Below, one piece after another: positions 23,201-36,000 of a DNA stretch of 64,000 bases. Both the position numbers and the translations under genes were made by a program. Location: positions 6,958,582-7,022,581 of the forward strand of contig OZ004583.1 in assembly GCA_963924555.1 (NCBI GenBank), given 5' to 3'. Origin of the DNA: Crambe crambe. Its lineage: Eukaryota; Porifera; Demospongiae; Poecilosclerida; Crambeidae. Position 1 is the first letter of the stretch. Each line of letters starts with the position of its first letter. The notes under the pieces are model-generated. The model made no database searches and had not been told where the DNA came from. It saw only the letters and a program-made list of their open reading frames with translations.

Positions 23201-25850
23201 GAACACGGTGCATTTTGATTTTCATACATAACATGCATGGAATGGTCATTAGTGTCTGTACATTTTCCAGTTGTAAAACTCGTCCTTAGCTGATATAAAG
23301 TAGAATTCACCATCAGTCCAGTCTGGAAGTAGTACTGAGTCTCTTCATCCATTAAGGGTAACAAGGAGGGTGAATTCAGTGATCCATTCAAGATGTCATC
23401 AAAATTCTGGTAGGAGGGGTCACGGCCATATTTAATATAGCAGATTTCTTCATCGTCCAGGAGGGATGAGCAGAGAAATGTAGTGAAACAGTCTCCAAAT
23501 GTCAGATTATTATCAAGCATTGTTGGCTGAAGAAAGTGATCTGCAATGGAAATAGCAATCAAGTATGTAGCTACATACAGTACAATCATCCTAGCCTAGC
23601 TATGTGTATAAGTTATAGAGTGCATCCATGGGGAATTGGGGATTATAGGCATGATCGAGGCTATTAATCTAGTGATGAAATAACCTACTCTCATGGCTAG
23701 CTAATCATTATCATGAATGCATGCATCCTCATAATAATTTTAGCTGGGAGCTGCATGCATTGCTTTAGATATGTACAAGTATAATAGTTATAATCTTTCA
23801 CCAATGTCAATGGATTAAGTGGCAGCTGCATTGCATTAAGACATACAGTACATAGCTAGCTAATCTTTTACCAATATCGATGGATTGGGTGGCATTAGAC
23901 TCCCCTAAGGCATTGGCAGCACTTATGCTGACACGATAGCTTTGGATTAAAGAAGAGAAGGAAAAGAAGGATGTAGAACAGAGTCCATTTGTGCAGTTGG
24001 TACTGTCAGAACCGATCATCCTTTGCTCTACTGTTCCATTGGAGTCGCCCTCCAGGACAACCGTGAAGTTGAGGAATCCTTCAAATGAACACTTCTCAGA
24101 AATAGACAGCGGCTAAGAGGAAAATCAGTATAATAGAGAACTATAGAGAATAGCCTTGGAGAATATAATTATTGGGACATGTATACATTTCTACTTATGA
24201 ATAAAGCCTTATAAAAAAATTAACGCTTTGAAATTAAGGGAGTTAGCTATGTATGTAGTTAACATAAATATATTATAGTAAATTGGATACCGCTGCTCTC
24301 CATTCCACTTTCAGCTGACTCAGCTCTGACTCTTCTCCATAAACAGGAAAAACCACAATCTGAATAGCTGCATTAAGAAGTAGCTTCAATGCTTTATAAC
24401 ATGCAGAGCCTTAAATCCATTGAGCTAGCTATAATAAATTATAGCAATTAACCTTGTGGGTGAACAGTGAAGGTATCTCTGGTTCCTTCTTGATCCCCAC
24501 AGTTGATGGCATTGACGGTGAAGGAGTAGTGTGTCCCAAGGACCAGTCCAGAACAGTTATAATCATCACTGGGACTCACCAACTGGTTACTGGGACATGA
24601 GGAGGGGGTGGGGCTGGCTACTACATGATACGTAGTAATATTGTGATTCAAGGAAAAGGAAGGAGACCACTTCAATAACACTCCAGGATTATCAGGGGGA
24701 AGAAAGAGGGAACAGTTGAAAGCAGGTGAAGGGGAAGGACCTACATATTTATAATGCTGTTATCTAGTAGCTGGCTACAGTTATATAGCTATACCTTTGA
24801 AATTGAAATTAAATTCAATGGTATTACTTTTGGTGCCTGTGCTCCCACATGTGATATTTTCCCCTCCTAATTCTCTGACTGCAGAAAGATTAGCCGTTAA
24901 AGTTGATTGAAAATTTCCTCTATCACGACTGTTATTACTGAAGGAAGCATTCACTATCTGAATCATCACCACATCTCTCCAGGGGGGTGACGCAATGTTA
25001 TCATCATAAGGAAACTGATGGCTTGGGTCATATGGATAAGAAGCTATTATGTCATCATTGATGAACCATCTCAGTGTTGTGGATGGTATATCCACAACAG
25101 TGCAGTTAAATGTTACTTGAGGACAAACTCCAGGCAATAAAGTGACATTTGACGTCAACTTAGGAGAAGCTGGGGGGAAATGATGTATAGCTACTGATAG
25201 AGCTGCACACTGATATAGAGTGTGTACTTACCTCTAACAAGTTTCGAAATCAGCATCGTCATTCCTAAAATCACCATGGAGAAAGACTTCTTTTGAAGGA
25301 ATAAACAACATGATAACTAAAAAGATAACTATCATTGCAATAGAGTAAACTAATAAGTTGTGAAAGTATGAAGCTAGGAGATTTTTAATTGCCTATGAAA
25401 TAAACTTTGGGAATTCAGTTGGCAATAGAGAATCATTAAGCTATAGTAATTACTGGTGTAATAAACTTTGGGAATTTAGAATCTGCTTTGATCCACCAAT
25501 GTTTCACATCTAGATAGATGTACCAACATGTCAAGCCCATCCAAATGATAAATATCTACATAGATAATAGTCACAGATGCTAGCTATATACATACGTAGC
25601 TAGCTAGTAATCAAAGAGCTAGCTAGCTACCATTTCTAATTGATGCACAACCCTAATTTAAGGTTCTGGCCAATAGGCACATAAATTTTCGCATATTAAT
25701 CTGCCATACCTCCTGACCTGGAAGTATTTTTTCCTGGCTCTTTATTCAATCTAATATTGACACTCCTATTATTAACAACTATCAGTTATAAATCTCGCTA
25801 TTATTTTTATGAAAGTGTTTATCTACACAACTTACTTTATTGAGTAGCAT
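20268..25850 (-). CDS. A2: Ig/FN3 receptor with three TM helices, FYVE-type finger and ITIM-like tail
   Basis: Duplicate of A1. Exons: 25836-25850, 25232-25289, 24795-25169 (Ig), 24453-24740 (FN3), 24291-24367 and 23872-24112 (second FN3), 23262-23540 (juxtamembrane), 22805-22930 (TM1), 22639-22752 (TM2), 22358-22536 (TM3), 22045-22176 and 21796-21895 (zinc finger), 21531-21649, 20958-21065, 20268-20438. The sum is 794 codons (793 aa), fully in frame. Signal 1-24, Ig 25-149, FN3 150-245 and 246-351, juxtamembrane 352-444, TMs about 456-479, 493-518 and 536-560, Cys pairs at 607/610, 623/626, 631/634 and 651/654. The tail has GYKNS and Y731 in IIYADI (an ITIM match). Both copies being intact while the junction copies of G1 and cadherin died suggests selection on A. 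The intron 21650-21795 is mostly MITE. Confidence 0.82.
21665..21784. mobile_element. CACTG-end MITE (120 bp) filling an A2 intron
   Basis: Begins CACTGTAAAAAC and ends GTTTTTACAGTG-like (TTTTTACAGTG). The interior is a near-palindrome built on GTGTGTATTGGGACAA. It lies inside the intron between the second zinc-finger exon and the next exon. The corresponding A1 intron has no insert and is only 25 nt. A sister copy is at 38981-39099 in the opposite orientation. Confidence 0.75.
21796..22176 (-). other. FYVE-type zinc finger exons of A2
   Basis: Exons 22045-22176 and 21796-21895. Same CX2C-X12-CX2C-X4-CX2C-X16-CX2C frame as A1, with conservative changes (YKCQICESKN here, YNCQICESEN in A1). 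All eight Cys are retained in both copies, consistent with constraint on the metal site. The basic patch of classical FYVE domains is missing here too. Confidence 0.75.
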
Positions 25851-27168
25851 TATTGTATCTCGTAAGTAGCTCCTGCTGCCAGTTCAGAGCTTAGAGCCGC
25901 AGTCTAGACCACACCCACAGGATAGCGGCCACTTCCGCAGCACTTCAGTGCAGCGGAAGTGGCCGGAGATGGTTCACCAGACTACCTTTGAGTCAGTAGC
26001 TTGTGGACAACTGCCCATAGATAGTGCAGCAAAATACCATCATAGCTAAACAATTTTACTATCATATTGAAAAAGCAACTAGAGCTGTTTTGTTTGGGAG
26101 AATTAAAATGTTAGCGACCATTTTTTAAAATACCTAAATGACTAGTTAAGCTTGTAGTTCAGTGGAATCAGTGATCTGCACTTAGATAGCTAGCTATGTA
26201 TTATCAAATAAAGGTATTGATAAAAAAGCTGTTATATAGCTAATGATGTTCAGTTATATTAGCTAGCTAGCTAGTTACAAGAATGTTATACATGCAGTGC
26301 TGACTCAACTAGCTAAACAGTAAAAGATTAGCTACATAAAAATGTTTATGCTAATGTGTTCCTAATCTGAGTCTTGATAGTGCATAAGCATTATTTGTCA
26401 TGTGGTCAGATCGAAATGATTAGTCCCTGGAGGAAGTTTTAGGCATCTTCTGTTTAGCATTGATTCATTGATTTCATCATACTTAACTGATTCCAGAATC
26501 AGTGTCAAGATTATCACCGGCATCGCCAACTGTAACATTGATCATATCGTGGTGTATCCTGTACCTTGGGAATCGAAGATCGACTTTGGGAGTTGGAATT
26601 GTTCACTATAATGTGTTTTCATTAGCTAATTTGCAACTTTCAATATAAGTAGCTCCTGCTGCCAGTTCAGAGCTTAGAGCCGCATGTATATATGCCTGCG
26701 GTCTAGACCACACCCACAGGATAGCAGTCTGGTGAACCATCCCCGGCCATTTCCGCAGCACAGCACTGCATCAGAAGTGGCAGGAGATGGTTCACTAGAC
26801 TACCTTTGAGTCAGTAGCTTGTGGACAACTGCCCATAGATACATAGTGCATACAGCAAAATAACATCATAGCTAAACAATAATTATATTGAAAAAGAAAC
26901 TTGATCAACTAAGAGCTGTTGTTTGGGAGAATTAAAATGTTAGTGACTACCTAAATGACTAGCTTGTAGTTCAGTGGAATCAGTGATCTGCACTTAGATA
27001 CCTGCACTATAGCTAGCTATGCATTATTAAATAAAGGTATTGATTAAAAAAACTGTTAGCTAAAGATGTTCAGTTAGTAGCTAGTTACAAGAATAGTGTT
27101 ATACAGTGCTAACTCAACTAGTTAAACAGTAAAAGATTAGCTACATAAAAATGCTTATGCCAGAAGTC
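25851..27168. repeat. Local tandem duplication between A2 and B2
   Basis: About 780 bp starting TAAGTAGCTCCTGCTGCC at 25863 is repeated from 26646. Each unit runs from the A2 5' flank through the GC-rich hairpin and into the B-type terminal exon. It exists once in copy 1 (from about 10372). The right-hand unit carries the working terminal exon of B2, and the left-hand unit carries a decayed version (26362-26605). Confidence 0.75.
26362..26605 (-). pseudogene. Decayed extra copy of the B-type terminal (tail) exon
   Basis: Similar to 27169-27416 (B2) and 10862-11109 (B1), but with small insertions and deletions that break the frame (for example around the AACTGATTCCAGAATCAG region). It is a by-product of the local tandem duplication, lying downstream of the live exon. 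Confidence 0.7.
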
Positions 27169-30100
27169 CTAATCTGAGTTTTGCAACTTTGATAGTGCAT
27201 AAGCATTATTTGTGGTCAGATTGAAATGATTTGTCCCTGGAGGAAGTTTTAGGCATCTTCTGTTTAGCATTGATTCATTGATTTCATCATACTCAACTGA
27301 ATCAGTGTCAAGATTATCACCGGCATCGCCAACTGTGACATTGATATATTGTGGTGTGTCCTGTACCTTGGGAATTGAAGATCGACTTTGGGAGTTAGAA
27401 TTCATTTGATTATTCACTATAATGATACGTATAATTGTGTTTACATTATTATATGCAACTTTCAATACGTAATTATTATAACATACCTTTCTTATAAAGT
27501 ATTATGATCGCGATGATAGCTGCTGCTAATAAGAACAAAGCAGGAGCCAGCATTATTAGTCCAAACTGATAACCCTCTAATATTATCGAATTTGAAGTGC
27601 TCTGCATGTCAGGGGCATCATACGTTGTAGTTGAGACGAAATCTTGATGTTTTGTTTTGTTTGGGGTGGCTATTGTGGTCATTGATGTGGTGATTGATGA
27701 AACTTCCATGCCATAATATATTTGAAGCATATCTGATGACTGCACCGTGAAATTCAATGTAGAGTTGGCAATAACTGTGACTTGATGATAGAGAATTATC
27801 AATTCAGCCATGAAGACGTCTGTTTCATTTATAATCGGGAAAGGAGTATTAACGATTCCTTTAACTTGAGAACTAGTATTTCTGTGCGCAGAACAAGGAT
27901 CCATATCATATTGAATGAAACAACTCCCTATACTTTGCAGTGGAGAGCTGCACAGAGCATAAACAATGTCATTGGTGAAAGAGATCGAGTAGTTGAGCAC
28001 TTGATGGGAGAAACCAGCTGTAATAGAAATAGATAGTAAACTTCACATATATACCAAAAATCATCTGCATGTTATAATAAGTAAAGCAGCAGAGGCTGCT
28101 GAACAGTTACTATTGTACATACATATAATTATACATATGAACTACACTGGAACCTCTGAATAATGGACCAGCCTTTTCTTCCTTCGTAGAGAGGTTGTCC
28201 TCTTTTGGAGGCTATTCTGTAGGTTTGGAGTCTCCTGTAGCAGAGGTTCCACTTCATTTCCATGCAGTACTCACGTATGATCCTAGGGTAGGAGAAAGAA
28301 GGGATGTCTTCTCCATGAATATCAGTTGAGCTAATATAAATAGTGTAATGATCTTGAGGTGAAGGTATTATGAAGGAAAGTGATGGAATGTGATCTTCTT
28401 TCCTCCTCCCGGTTGAGTCTTCGATGATTACTGTCGTGCTATTGAAATATGATGTGCCTCCTGAACACTGAATCCCCATAGCTTCAGCCTGAAAAAATAA
28501 TGTGTGTATATACCGGTAATTAATTTTAATTTTATAGCTATAGCTAATTATGTTTGTGGAGGATTGGATGGGAGGGTGATTCAGGTTTTTGAACATGAGT
28601 AGCTATTATTGTGTTCTAAGTGTCCTCTAAGTCCTCTCAATATTTTATGATTAGCTAGGTGGGTGGGTATAATTCTGCTTGTATCTAGATGTAACTATGA
28701 TGTTCTCGTAGTCTTGTTCCCAACCCTTCCTCTCTCCTTGCAAGGAAGGGCTGGGAACAAAGCTAATGTTCTCATAGAATTCCCCGATTCATGGATGTAC
28801 CAGTATAGTTTCATTCCATTTCACTTCTATTAGATCAATCAAGGAAGTATGACCGTCATAAATTGTAGTGATGTTCAGTACTTCACACAGAGATTCTGTT
28901 TGATAATGATAATAACAATAATCATAACTGTGGTGCAGCTATATATAAAGTTATTACAAGAATTAATAGCTTATTGTATGTTCCAATTTTTATCACTAAC
29001 TTAGAAGCATGATCCTGAAATTGCTGCTAGCCCCCTCTTGATTCTGGCAGTTGATTGCACTGACAGTAAAGGAGTAATTCTGTCCCAGACCTAGTCCAGA
29101 GCAAGTGAAGTCTTCACCAGGACTGACAAGCTGATCAGTGGAGCAGGAAGAAGAAGAGGAAGTAGGATTCATTTGTATGTGATATTTCTCCACATTATGA
29201 AGAGCTGTGAAGGATGAGGACCACATGAAGGTGATCCCTGGACCTCTCGAGCCATGGATGAAGGCACAATAGGAGTAAGAGGGTGATGGAGGAGGAGCTG
29301 CATGAGTAAGATATGCTAGCCATAGAAATCTTTAATTTAGCAGCATTGCAACTTGTTCTTGAAATAAAATAATAGAATAAATAAATAAATAAAATTAATA
29401 AATTATTACAATTAGTTATACTTTCAAATTTACCTTTGAAATTGAAATTGAATTCAATTGTATTACTTCTGGTGCCTGTGCTCCCACATGTGACATTTTC
29501 CCCTCCTAATTCTCTGACTGTGGAAAGATTAGCAGTTAGAGTAGAATAGAAGTTTGCTCTATCACGACTGCTGTCACTGTAGGAGGCCTCCACTATCTGA
29601 ATCATCACCACATCTGTCCAGGGGGATGATGCTAATGTCTCATTGTATGGAAACTGATGGTCAGGGTCATATGGATAAGAAGCTATTATGTCATCATTGA
29701 TGAACCATCTGTGTTGTGGATGGTAGGTACACAGCAGTGCAGTTAAAAATCACTTGAGGACAAACTCCGGGCAATAAGGTGACATTTGACATTAACTCAG
29801 GAGAAGCTGAAATAATAGCACATAATTTATCACTCTTTGTATTGATTGTTTGGTTGGGAATAATCAAGCAACTGGCTATAATATGATGTCAATTCAGCTT
29901 GTCATTAGGGGAGGCATGCATGATGCACTGGCCTTCCAATGAAATGAGCGAGCCACACACACTTGTGATGGAAATTGGTACGTCAATAGCTAGTGGCATG
30001 CTCCAATAGTTAATAATACCCATGCATACATTCATTTGACCTTTGGCCCCACAAATGAAACATGCCCATAGCACTTAGAACAAACAGCTAGAGCTTATTT

Positions 30101-30638
30101 CTTTCTACAGCATTTTGTCATAGAGGTGCTAAGTGGATGGCCTTGGCTTTCTAAGTGCTTGTGGTAAGCATTATACAGCCTCCTGTGTATGCAGCTGCCA
30201 CAACCACTGCAATATCTTAGCCAAATAAGTTTAAGTACAAATGACTTTCACCAACTGCTTCGCTGGCTGATTGAATATGTTACATGAACATACCCTAGTT
30301 ATACCAGCAACCTGTGAATCACTACTACAGTAGGTATACGTACCATAATTATAGCTAGATAATAGGCTACTTTTCCAGTTGTCACAAGCATCATACAATG
30401 AATCTGAAGTAGAACCATAAACTCATGTGTGATCTTTAGCAATAGCTAGTTGGTTAGCTAGTACAATGGAATTCTTTGAGTGATTTAATGGCATCATTCT
30501 GGCTAGCTAAACATAGAGCTATCTATCTAGCTAGCTTTTTTTTTTTTATGTACTCACATGTCACATGTCCTCCATTTGCTACAATGATCATTAAAAGTAT
30601 GAATAAGGAACTCTATAATAAACAACAACAAAAATAAT

Positions 30639-31692
30639 CAGAGAGTGCGCTAGCACTCTCTAAGTAGGGATGGCAGGTCAAAGGTCATAAGACTGTATAA
30701 ACTACAAACTCTTCTTTCTCTTCTACCCTTACTCTACAGGTTCTCAGAAGGCTACAGTGAATTATTACATCTACAAAGAAGAGAGGAGAACATTCAAAAA
30801 TAAAAAATTCATTCGCTAACATAAGAAAAAAACGAGTTCTAAAATTGACTTTTGTTCTTTTTCTTTATAATAATAAGATCGACGTACCGACTTACTGGCT
30901 ATAGTCATCAAAATTCTGCTTTGGCCATCTGTTAGAGCGGCACCTAGAGGCTGATCTTTTGCTATTAGTTTTGACTAAAGCGCTACTTCATAAATCAGTG
31001 ATATCGATAGCACTCGGCTAATCTTTCTACGCCATTTTGAAGCGTACGTCAATAGGGGGCGGAGCGTATGGGCGGGGCCACGTATAAGTCCACATGTGGC
31101 TACAGTGCAGCCTAATCAGTTCAGTTTAGGTCTTCAGTTTAATCGTTTAGCTAGCTATTTATTCTTATCTGATGATCTTCCTGACACTCCTTTCTGCATT
31201 GCAGTACAGCCTATAGTAGTATTATAGCCAGTACTTGGCTGTAGTGTAGTCAGCTCACTTTACCATGCCATGCATTTACATTGCTGTTGCTGTAAAGTAC
31301 TGTAGCCTCATGTCAAATAATTATTAATAATCACTGTATACTCTCAGTTCAAGTGACGATCAATACTGCCACCCTCAATTCTTTACTTACACAAACTTAC
31401 TTTCAACTTCAAGCACTAAAAAAAAAGGATAGAAACAAGTGAGCGCAAAAAATTTCTTCTAAATAAAAAGTTAAGTAGGGATAGCCTAAAATCTAACTGG
31501 GCTGTATAATGTACTGCAGCCTCGTATGAAAACAATCCCTACTACTTTTACAACGGCCCATAGCTAGCTGTAGGCAGTGGATGTAAATGTAGGGATTGTT
31601 TTCATACGAGGCTGCAGTACATTATACAGCCCAGTTAGATTTTAGGCTATCCCTACTTAACTTTTTATTTAGAAGAAATTTTTTGCGCTCAT
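30639..31692. mobile_element. Composite fold-back insertion in B2 intron 1
   Basis: About 1.05 kb present in copy 2 but not at the corresponding (TAA)n site of B1 (near 14365). The left end is the small palindrome AGAGAGTGCGCTAGCACTCTCT. The right end is a 250-bp perfect fold-back (31441-31690). No long ORF. A similar architecture in the opposite orientation lies at 53413-54479, but the middle parts look unrelated. Probably a non-autonomous DNA transposon family. Confidence 0.65.
31441..31690. repeat. Perfect 101-bp inverted repeat with 48-bp loop
   Basis: Arms 31441-31541 and 31590-31690 are exact reverse complements as read here. The outer ends begin GAGCGCAAAAAATTTCTTCT. The loop is 31542-31589. 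The absence of mismatches implies recent formation or gene conversion between the arms. Confidence 0.9.
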
Positions 31693-31915
31693 AATAATTA
31701 GGTACAATTCAACATTGGTGGTATAGGAGCTAAAATACAAGTAATTAGCTAAAATACTACTTCGCTTTAAAAGGGTGATTCTTCTCTGTTAGTTACAGCA
31801 ATCTATGTAGCCATAACTCCTTCAGGGATCGAGTTTATAACTTGCTGTAAATATTGATAGAGCTTGTTAGCCAACAAATTATTCTTAGAAATAATTTCCC
31901 AGTAGTTACAGTAAT

Positions 31916-32499
31916 TACAGCGAGCGAGCTGACTCTCGGGTCATGACTCATTGAAATTGTATATATATATCTAGGTTTACACTCCAAAATGCCCCAGCAA
32001 TAGTAGCGCCCCTGCGCCGTGCATTTATGCCATGCTCCAGTTGTAATTGCTTGATTGATTTCTACATCGCTTTGTTTATAGCATGGTGGATAGTAGGGCT
32101 AGGCTTATCTAAGTGGATTGTAGGCACTAGACATATCTAAGTGCTTTGTGGTAAGTACTTAGCTTTCTATGCATGCAGCTGCCTGCCACTTAGCTACATA
32201 ACACAACAGCAAAGCACATAATGAACTATCAGCTCAACATTTCTACAGCCTTTTGGGCAGCAGGCACAAGAGGCTTATCTAAGCAGCTTGTAGGCACTAG
32301 GCTTATCTAAGTGCTTTGAGGTAAGCATGTATGCAGCTGCCGGCCACCACTTACATGACTCTAGCGATATCAAGCACTGAAGCCTATCAGCTACTTTAAT
32401 TGCTCACTATCAAATGCTGCACATTGCTACAGATACTCAACAGCAATCGTTGAAGAATGCTTGCTCGCTCGCTGTCAACTGAATGTTGAACATTGCCCT
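31916..32499. mobile_element. TIR element (584 bp) in B2 intron 1
   Basis: Absent from the paralogous B1 intron. Flanked by AGTAAT on both sides (31910-31915 and 32500-32505). Ends carry inverted CAGCGAGCGAGC / GCTCGCTCGCTG. The interior repeats segments (AGGCTTATCTAAGTGCTTTG) and matches, in reverse, part of the A1 intron near 5200-5690. No coding capacity seen. Confidence 0.7.
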
Positions 32500-32556
32500 A
32501 GTAATAAACCAAATTCGTAGCCAAAACTCTAGGTACTTATCTATAGCTAATTCTGT

Positions 32557-32931
32557 TGTGATGGACTCATTGACAGTTTGTATGTGTGTAAGTGTGAGTT
32601 AAAATTATTATTCTGTAGTGTGGTTTAATTAGTTGTGCATGTCTAAACCTGTTCTGTATTCTGCTGTCCTGTCATCTGTGTGGTTGTAATTTGTGTGCGA
32701 GAATTTTCCTGTTTTTCTGTATCAATGCGTGTTTTTTCATGTTAGTTGAGTTTTGTATAAAAGTAGAGTTCTAGAGTTTGTTTTTTGAGAGTTGTTTCAG
32801 AGTTTTAGAGAGTTTTAGTGAGAGAGTTTTTTCTAGCTAGTTGAGTTTTGTTAGCCCTTTGATTAAAATAGTTACTAATCTGATTCTGGGTAGTCTAGAT
32901 CTCTAGTTGGTAGCATACTCGGTCTACTACA
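32557..32931 (+). repeat. 5' LTR (375 bp)
   Basis: Begins TGTGATGGACTCATTGACAG and ends GGTCTACTACA. It contains a TATA-like TATAAAAG at about 32756-32763 that could be the promoter. It has one extra 10-bp GAGTTTTAGA-type unit compared with the 3' LTR. Confidence 0.95.
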
Positions 32932-32933
32932 CT

Positions 32934-32951
32934 TGGTGGCAGCGGTGGGAT
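32934..32951 (+). promoter_or_regulatory. Primer binding site, tRNA-Leu type
   Basis: The 18-mer TGGTGGCAGCGGTGGGAT starts 2 bp after the 5' LTR. Its complement equals the 3' end of a metazoan leucine tRNA (CCCACCGCTGCCA plus CCA). It would prime minus-strand synthesis. Confidence 0.8.
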
Positions 32952-33005
32952 ACATCGACGACTAGTTTGGGTCAGGATCCCGCAAAAGAAAGTCTACGAG
33001 ATTGG

Positions 33006-36000
33006 ATGACTACAAGACCAGGAAGAGGCTACAGACCAGAGACAATGGCAAACGAAGAAACTGGATCGATGGACATGGCTCAGATGGTACGAGTCCTGCT
33101 GGAGGATCGGCAGAAGCGTGACCAAGAGCTAGCTGAACAACGCAGGCTCAGAGAAGAGGAAAATGCTAAACGCGAGGAGGAGATTCGCGAAGAACGCCGA
33201 CGACGTGAGGAAGAGACGGCTAAACGTGAGGAGGAGATCCGTGAAGAACGTCGAAGACGTGACGAAGAAGCGGTTAAGCGGGAAGAAGAGGCTCGAATGC
33301 AAATGGAGCTACTTCGAGGTCTTCTAGAAGGAGTGCAGAGACAAGGAGAAGCCGCAATGACAAGAGCTGAGCGGGAAAAGGACGTCAAACTTACGAAATT
33401 GACAGAAGATGACGATATCGAGGCGTACCTTACGACCTTCGAGAGGTTAATGAGGGCCTACGAAGTGCCTGAAGTACGCTGGGCTTTCAAACTCGCCCCA
33501 CAGTTGGTGGGAAAAGCTCAGCGAGCATATGCTGCTCTAGCTGTAGCTGATGCTGGTGACTACAAGAGAGTCAAAGCTGCAATATTGAAACGTTACGACA
33601 TAACAGATGATAGTTATCGTCGAAGATTTCGAGCTGCGGCACTGAAGCCAAAGGAAACGTACAAAGAGTTACATGTGAGAATGGAGGACCTGGTAACAAA
33701 GTGGCTGAAGACGTATGAGACTGTAGAGAAGATCAAGGATCAGATCATTCTCGAGCAACTTTTGAATACCTTTGCTGAAGACACCCGAGTGTTCGTGAAA
33801 GAGCGGAAACCAAGAACAAGTGAGGAAGCATGTAAACTAGCAGATGATTTCATGACTGCAAGAGAAGAACTTAAGAAGGAGAGAGGCCGGGAGAGTGACA
33901 AGAAGCCTCAAGGAGACAGGCAATCTATTCGATGCAACAAATGTAAGAAACTGGGACACATTGCACGAGACTGTCGACAGATGCCTAATGGAAAGCCAGA
34001 GGTAAAGAAAGAGAGAGAAGATGCTGAGAAATCCCTGAAGCCGAAACGAGATCTGAAGGATATCGAGTGTTACAATTGTCATCAAAAGGGCCATTATTCA
34101 TCCAACTGCCCGAAGAATGCTCTGTTTTGTCATGATCCGCTCAATCGGAGAAAGATCTTGCAGACTTGTCTGGAGAAAGCTGGATCTGTTGAAGGGAAGC
34201 AGGCTGACAACATCCTACTGGATACTGGCTGTGGCAGATCCATGGTTCGAAAGGACCTAGTACCAGAAGAGAAAATTTTGGAGGGGGAAGCCGTTGCTAT
34301 ACGATGTGCTCATGGTGATACTGTCCTTTATCCTTTAGCACAGGTTGAAGTCACTGTGGATGACCAGACCATTGGGATCAAAGCAGCTGTAGCTGGTTCT
34401 CTACCCATGGACGTTTTGCTGGGGACAGATGTACCTGAGTTGGGAGAACTACTGGGACTTAATCTACAGCCATCCAATGTCCTCGCTACTACTACCCGTT
34501 CACAGGCAAAGAAGCAGATGGAGCAAGAGCTGGACTTACAACAGAAGGATGAACTCTCTGGAGCCAAGCTAACTAGTTTGGGAGCCGCCTGCGATGCAGA
34601 AGAGGAGCCATTTCAAAACTTGGACGACGAGCTCTTTGGAACCAGTCGAGAGAAGGTGTACCAAACTCGGAGCAAGAAGAGACATGACAGACACAAGCAC
34701 TGGGAACCTGGTCAGGAGCCTGAAGCAGAGCAACTGGAGGAAGAATTGATACCCCATGCTATGGATATAGCTACTGGTGAGATGAAAATTTTACAAGAGT
34801 CTGATACCTCTCTAGATACAGTGAGAGAGGCGGCCAAGAACCAACCATGTGGATCTGGAGTAGGATTTTTTGAGAGAGACGGACTACTCTATCGTCGGTG
34901 GATTCCAGCAGGCCGAGACAAAGAATGTATGGCAGTGGATCAACTGGTGGTTCCAACACAGTGTAGGAAAACTATACTTAATCTTGCTCACAGCATTCCC
35001 CTTTCAGGACACCTGGGAAAGGAGAAAACCACCAGACGGATCCTTCAACGTTTCTACTGGCCCACCCTCTACCGAGATGTAGCAGAATATTGTCGATCCT
35101 GTGGAGCTTGCCAGAAGACATCACATCGCCGACCACCGAAGGCACCGCTAGTCCCTCTACCTATCATCGATGAACCGTTTAGTCGGATTGCAATGGACAT
35201 TGTTGGTCCGTTACCAAGAAGTCGATCTGGAAACAAGTACGTTTTAGTGCTATGTGACTATGCCACACGGTACCCTGAGGCCATTCCTTTGAAAAGCATT
35301 GATGCTAGTCATGTGGCCGAGGAATTGGTAAAGCTATTTGCCAGGGTTGGAATCCCGGAGGAGATACTGACGGATCAGGGGACAAACTTCACCTCGCAAC
35401 TCTTGACAGAAATCTACCACCTACTGCATATCCACCCCATCCGGACCACCCCCTATCATCCGCAGACGGACGGATTAGTGGAGCGCTTTAACCAAACTCT
35501 CAAAGGAATGCTCCGGAAAGCAGCAGTGAAAGAGGGTAAAGATTGGGATAAACTTATTCCTTATTTACTTTTTGCATACAGGGAAGTCCCTCAATCTTCA
35601 ACTGGTTTCTCACCTTTCGAACTCCTATATGGCCGGACAGTCCGAGGACCACTAGACATTCTCCGAGAATCATGGGTAGCGGATAAGAAGAGCGATGAGA
35701 GTGTGGTATCTCATGTACTTGCAATACGGGAGAAGATGGAGAAAATGACAGAGATCGTGAAGGAGAAGCTCACTTCATCCCAACGTGTGCAGAAGCAATG
35801 GTATGATCGAAATTCCAGGGACCGGACATTTGATCCAGGTGACCAGGTTCTAATTCTACTACCAACTTCAAGCAATAAGTTGCTGGCCCAATGGCAAGGT
35901 CCCTACGAGATAATCAAGAAGATGGGGAAAGTTGACTACATGGTCAAGCTTCATGACAGAAGAAAGAAATTCAAGGTTTATCATGTCAACATGTTACGAA

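Noticed and set aside
33080-33388. Ser/Arg-rich protein on minus
   Set aside because: Antisense shadow of the Gag coiled-coil repeat.
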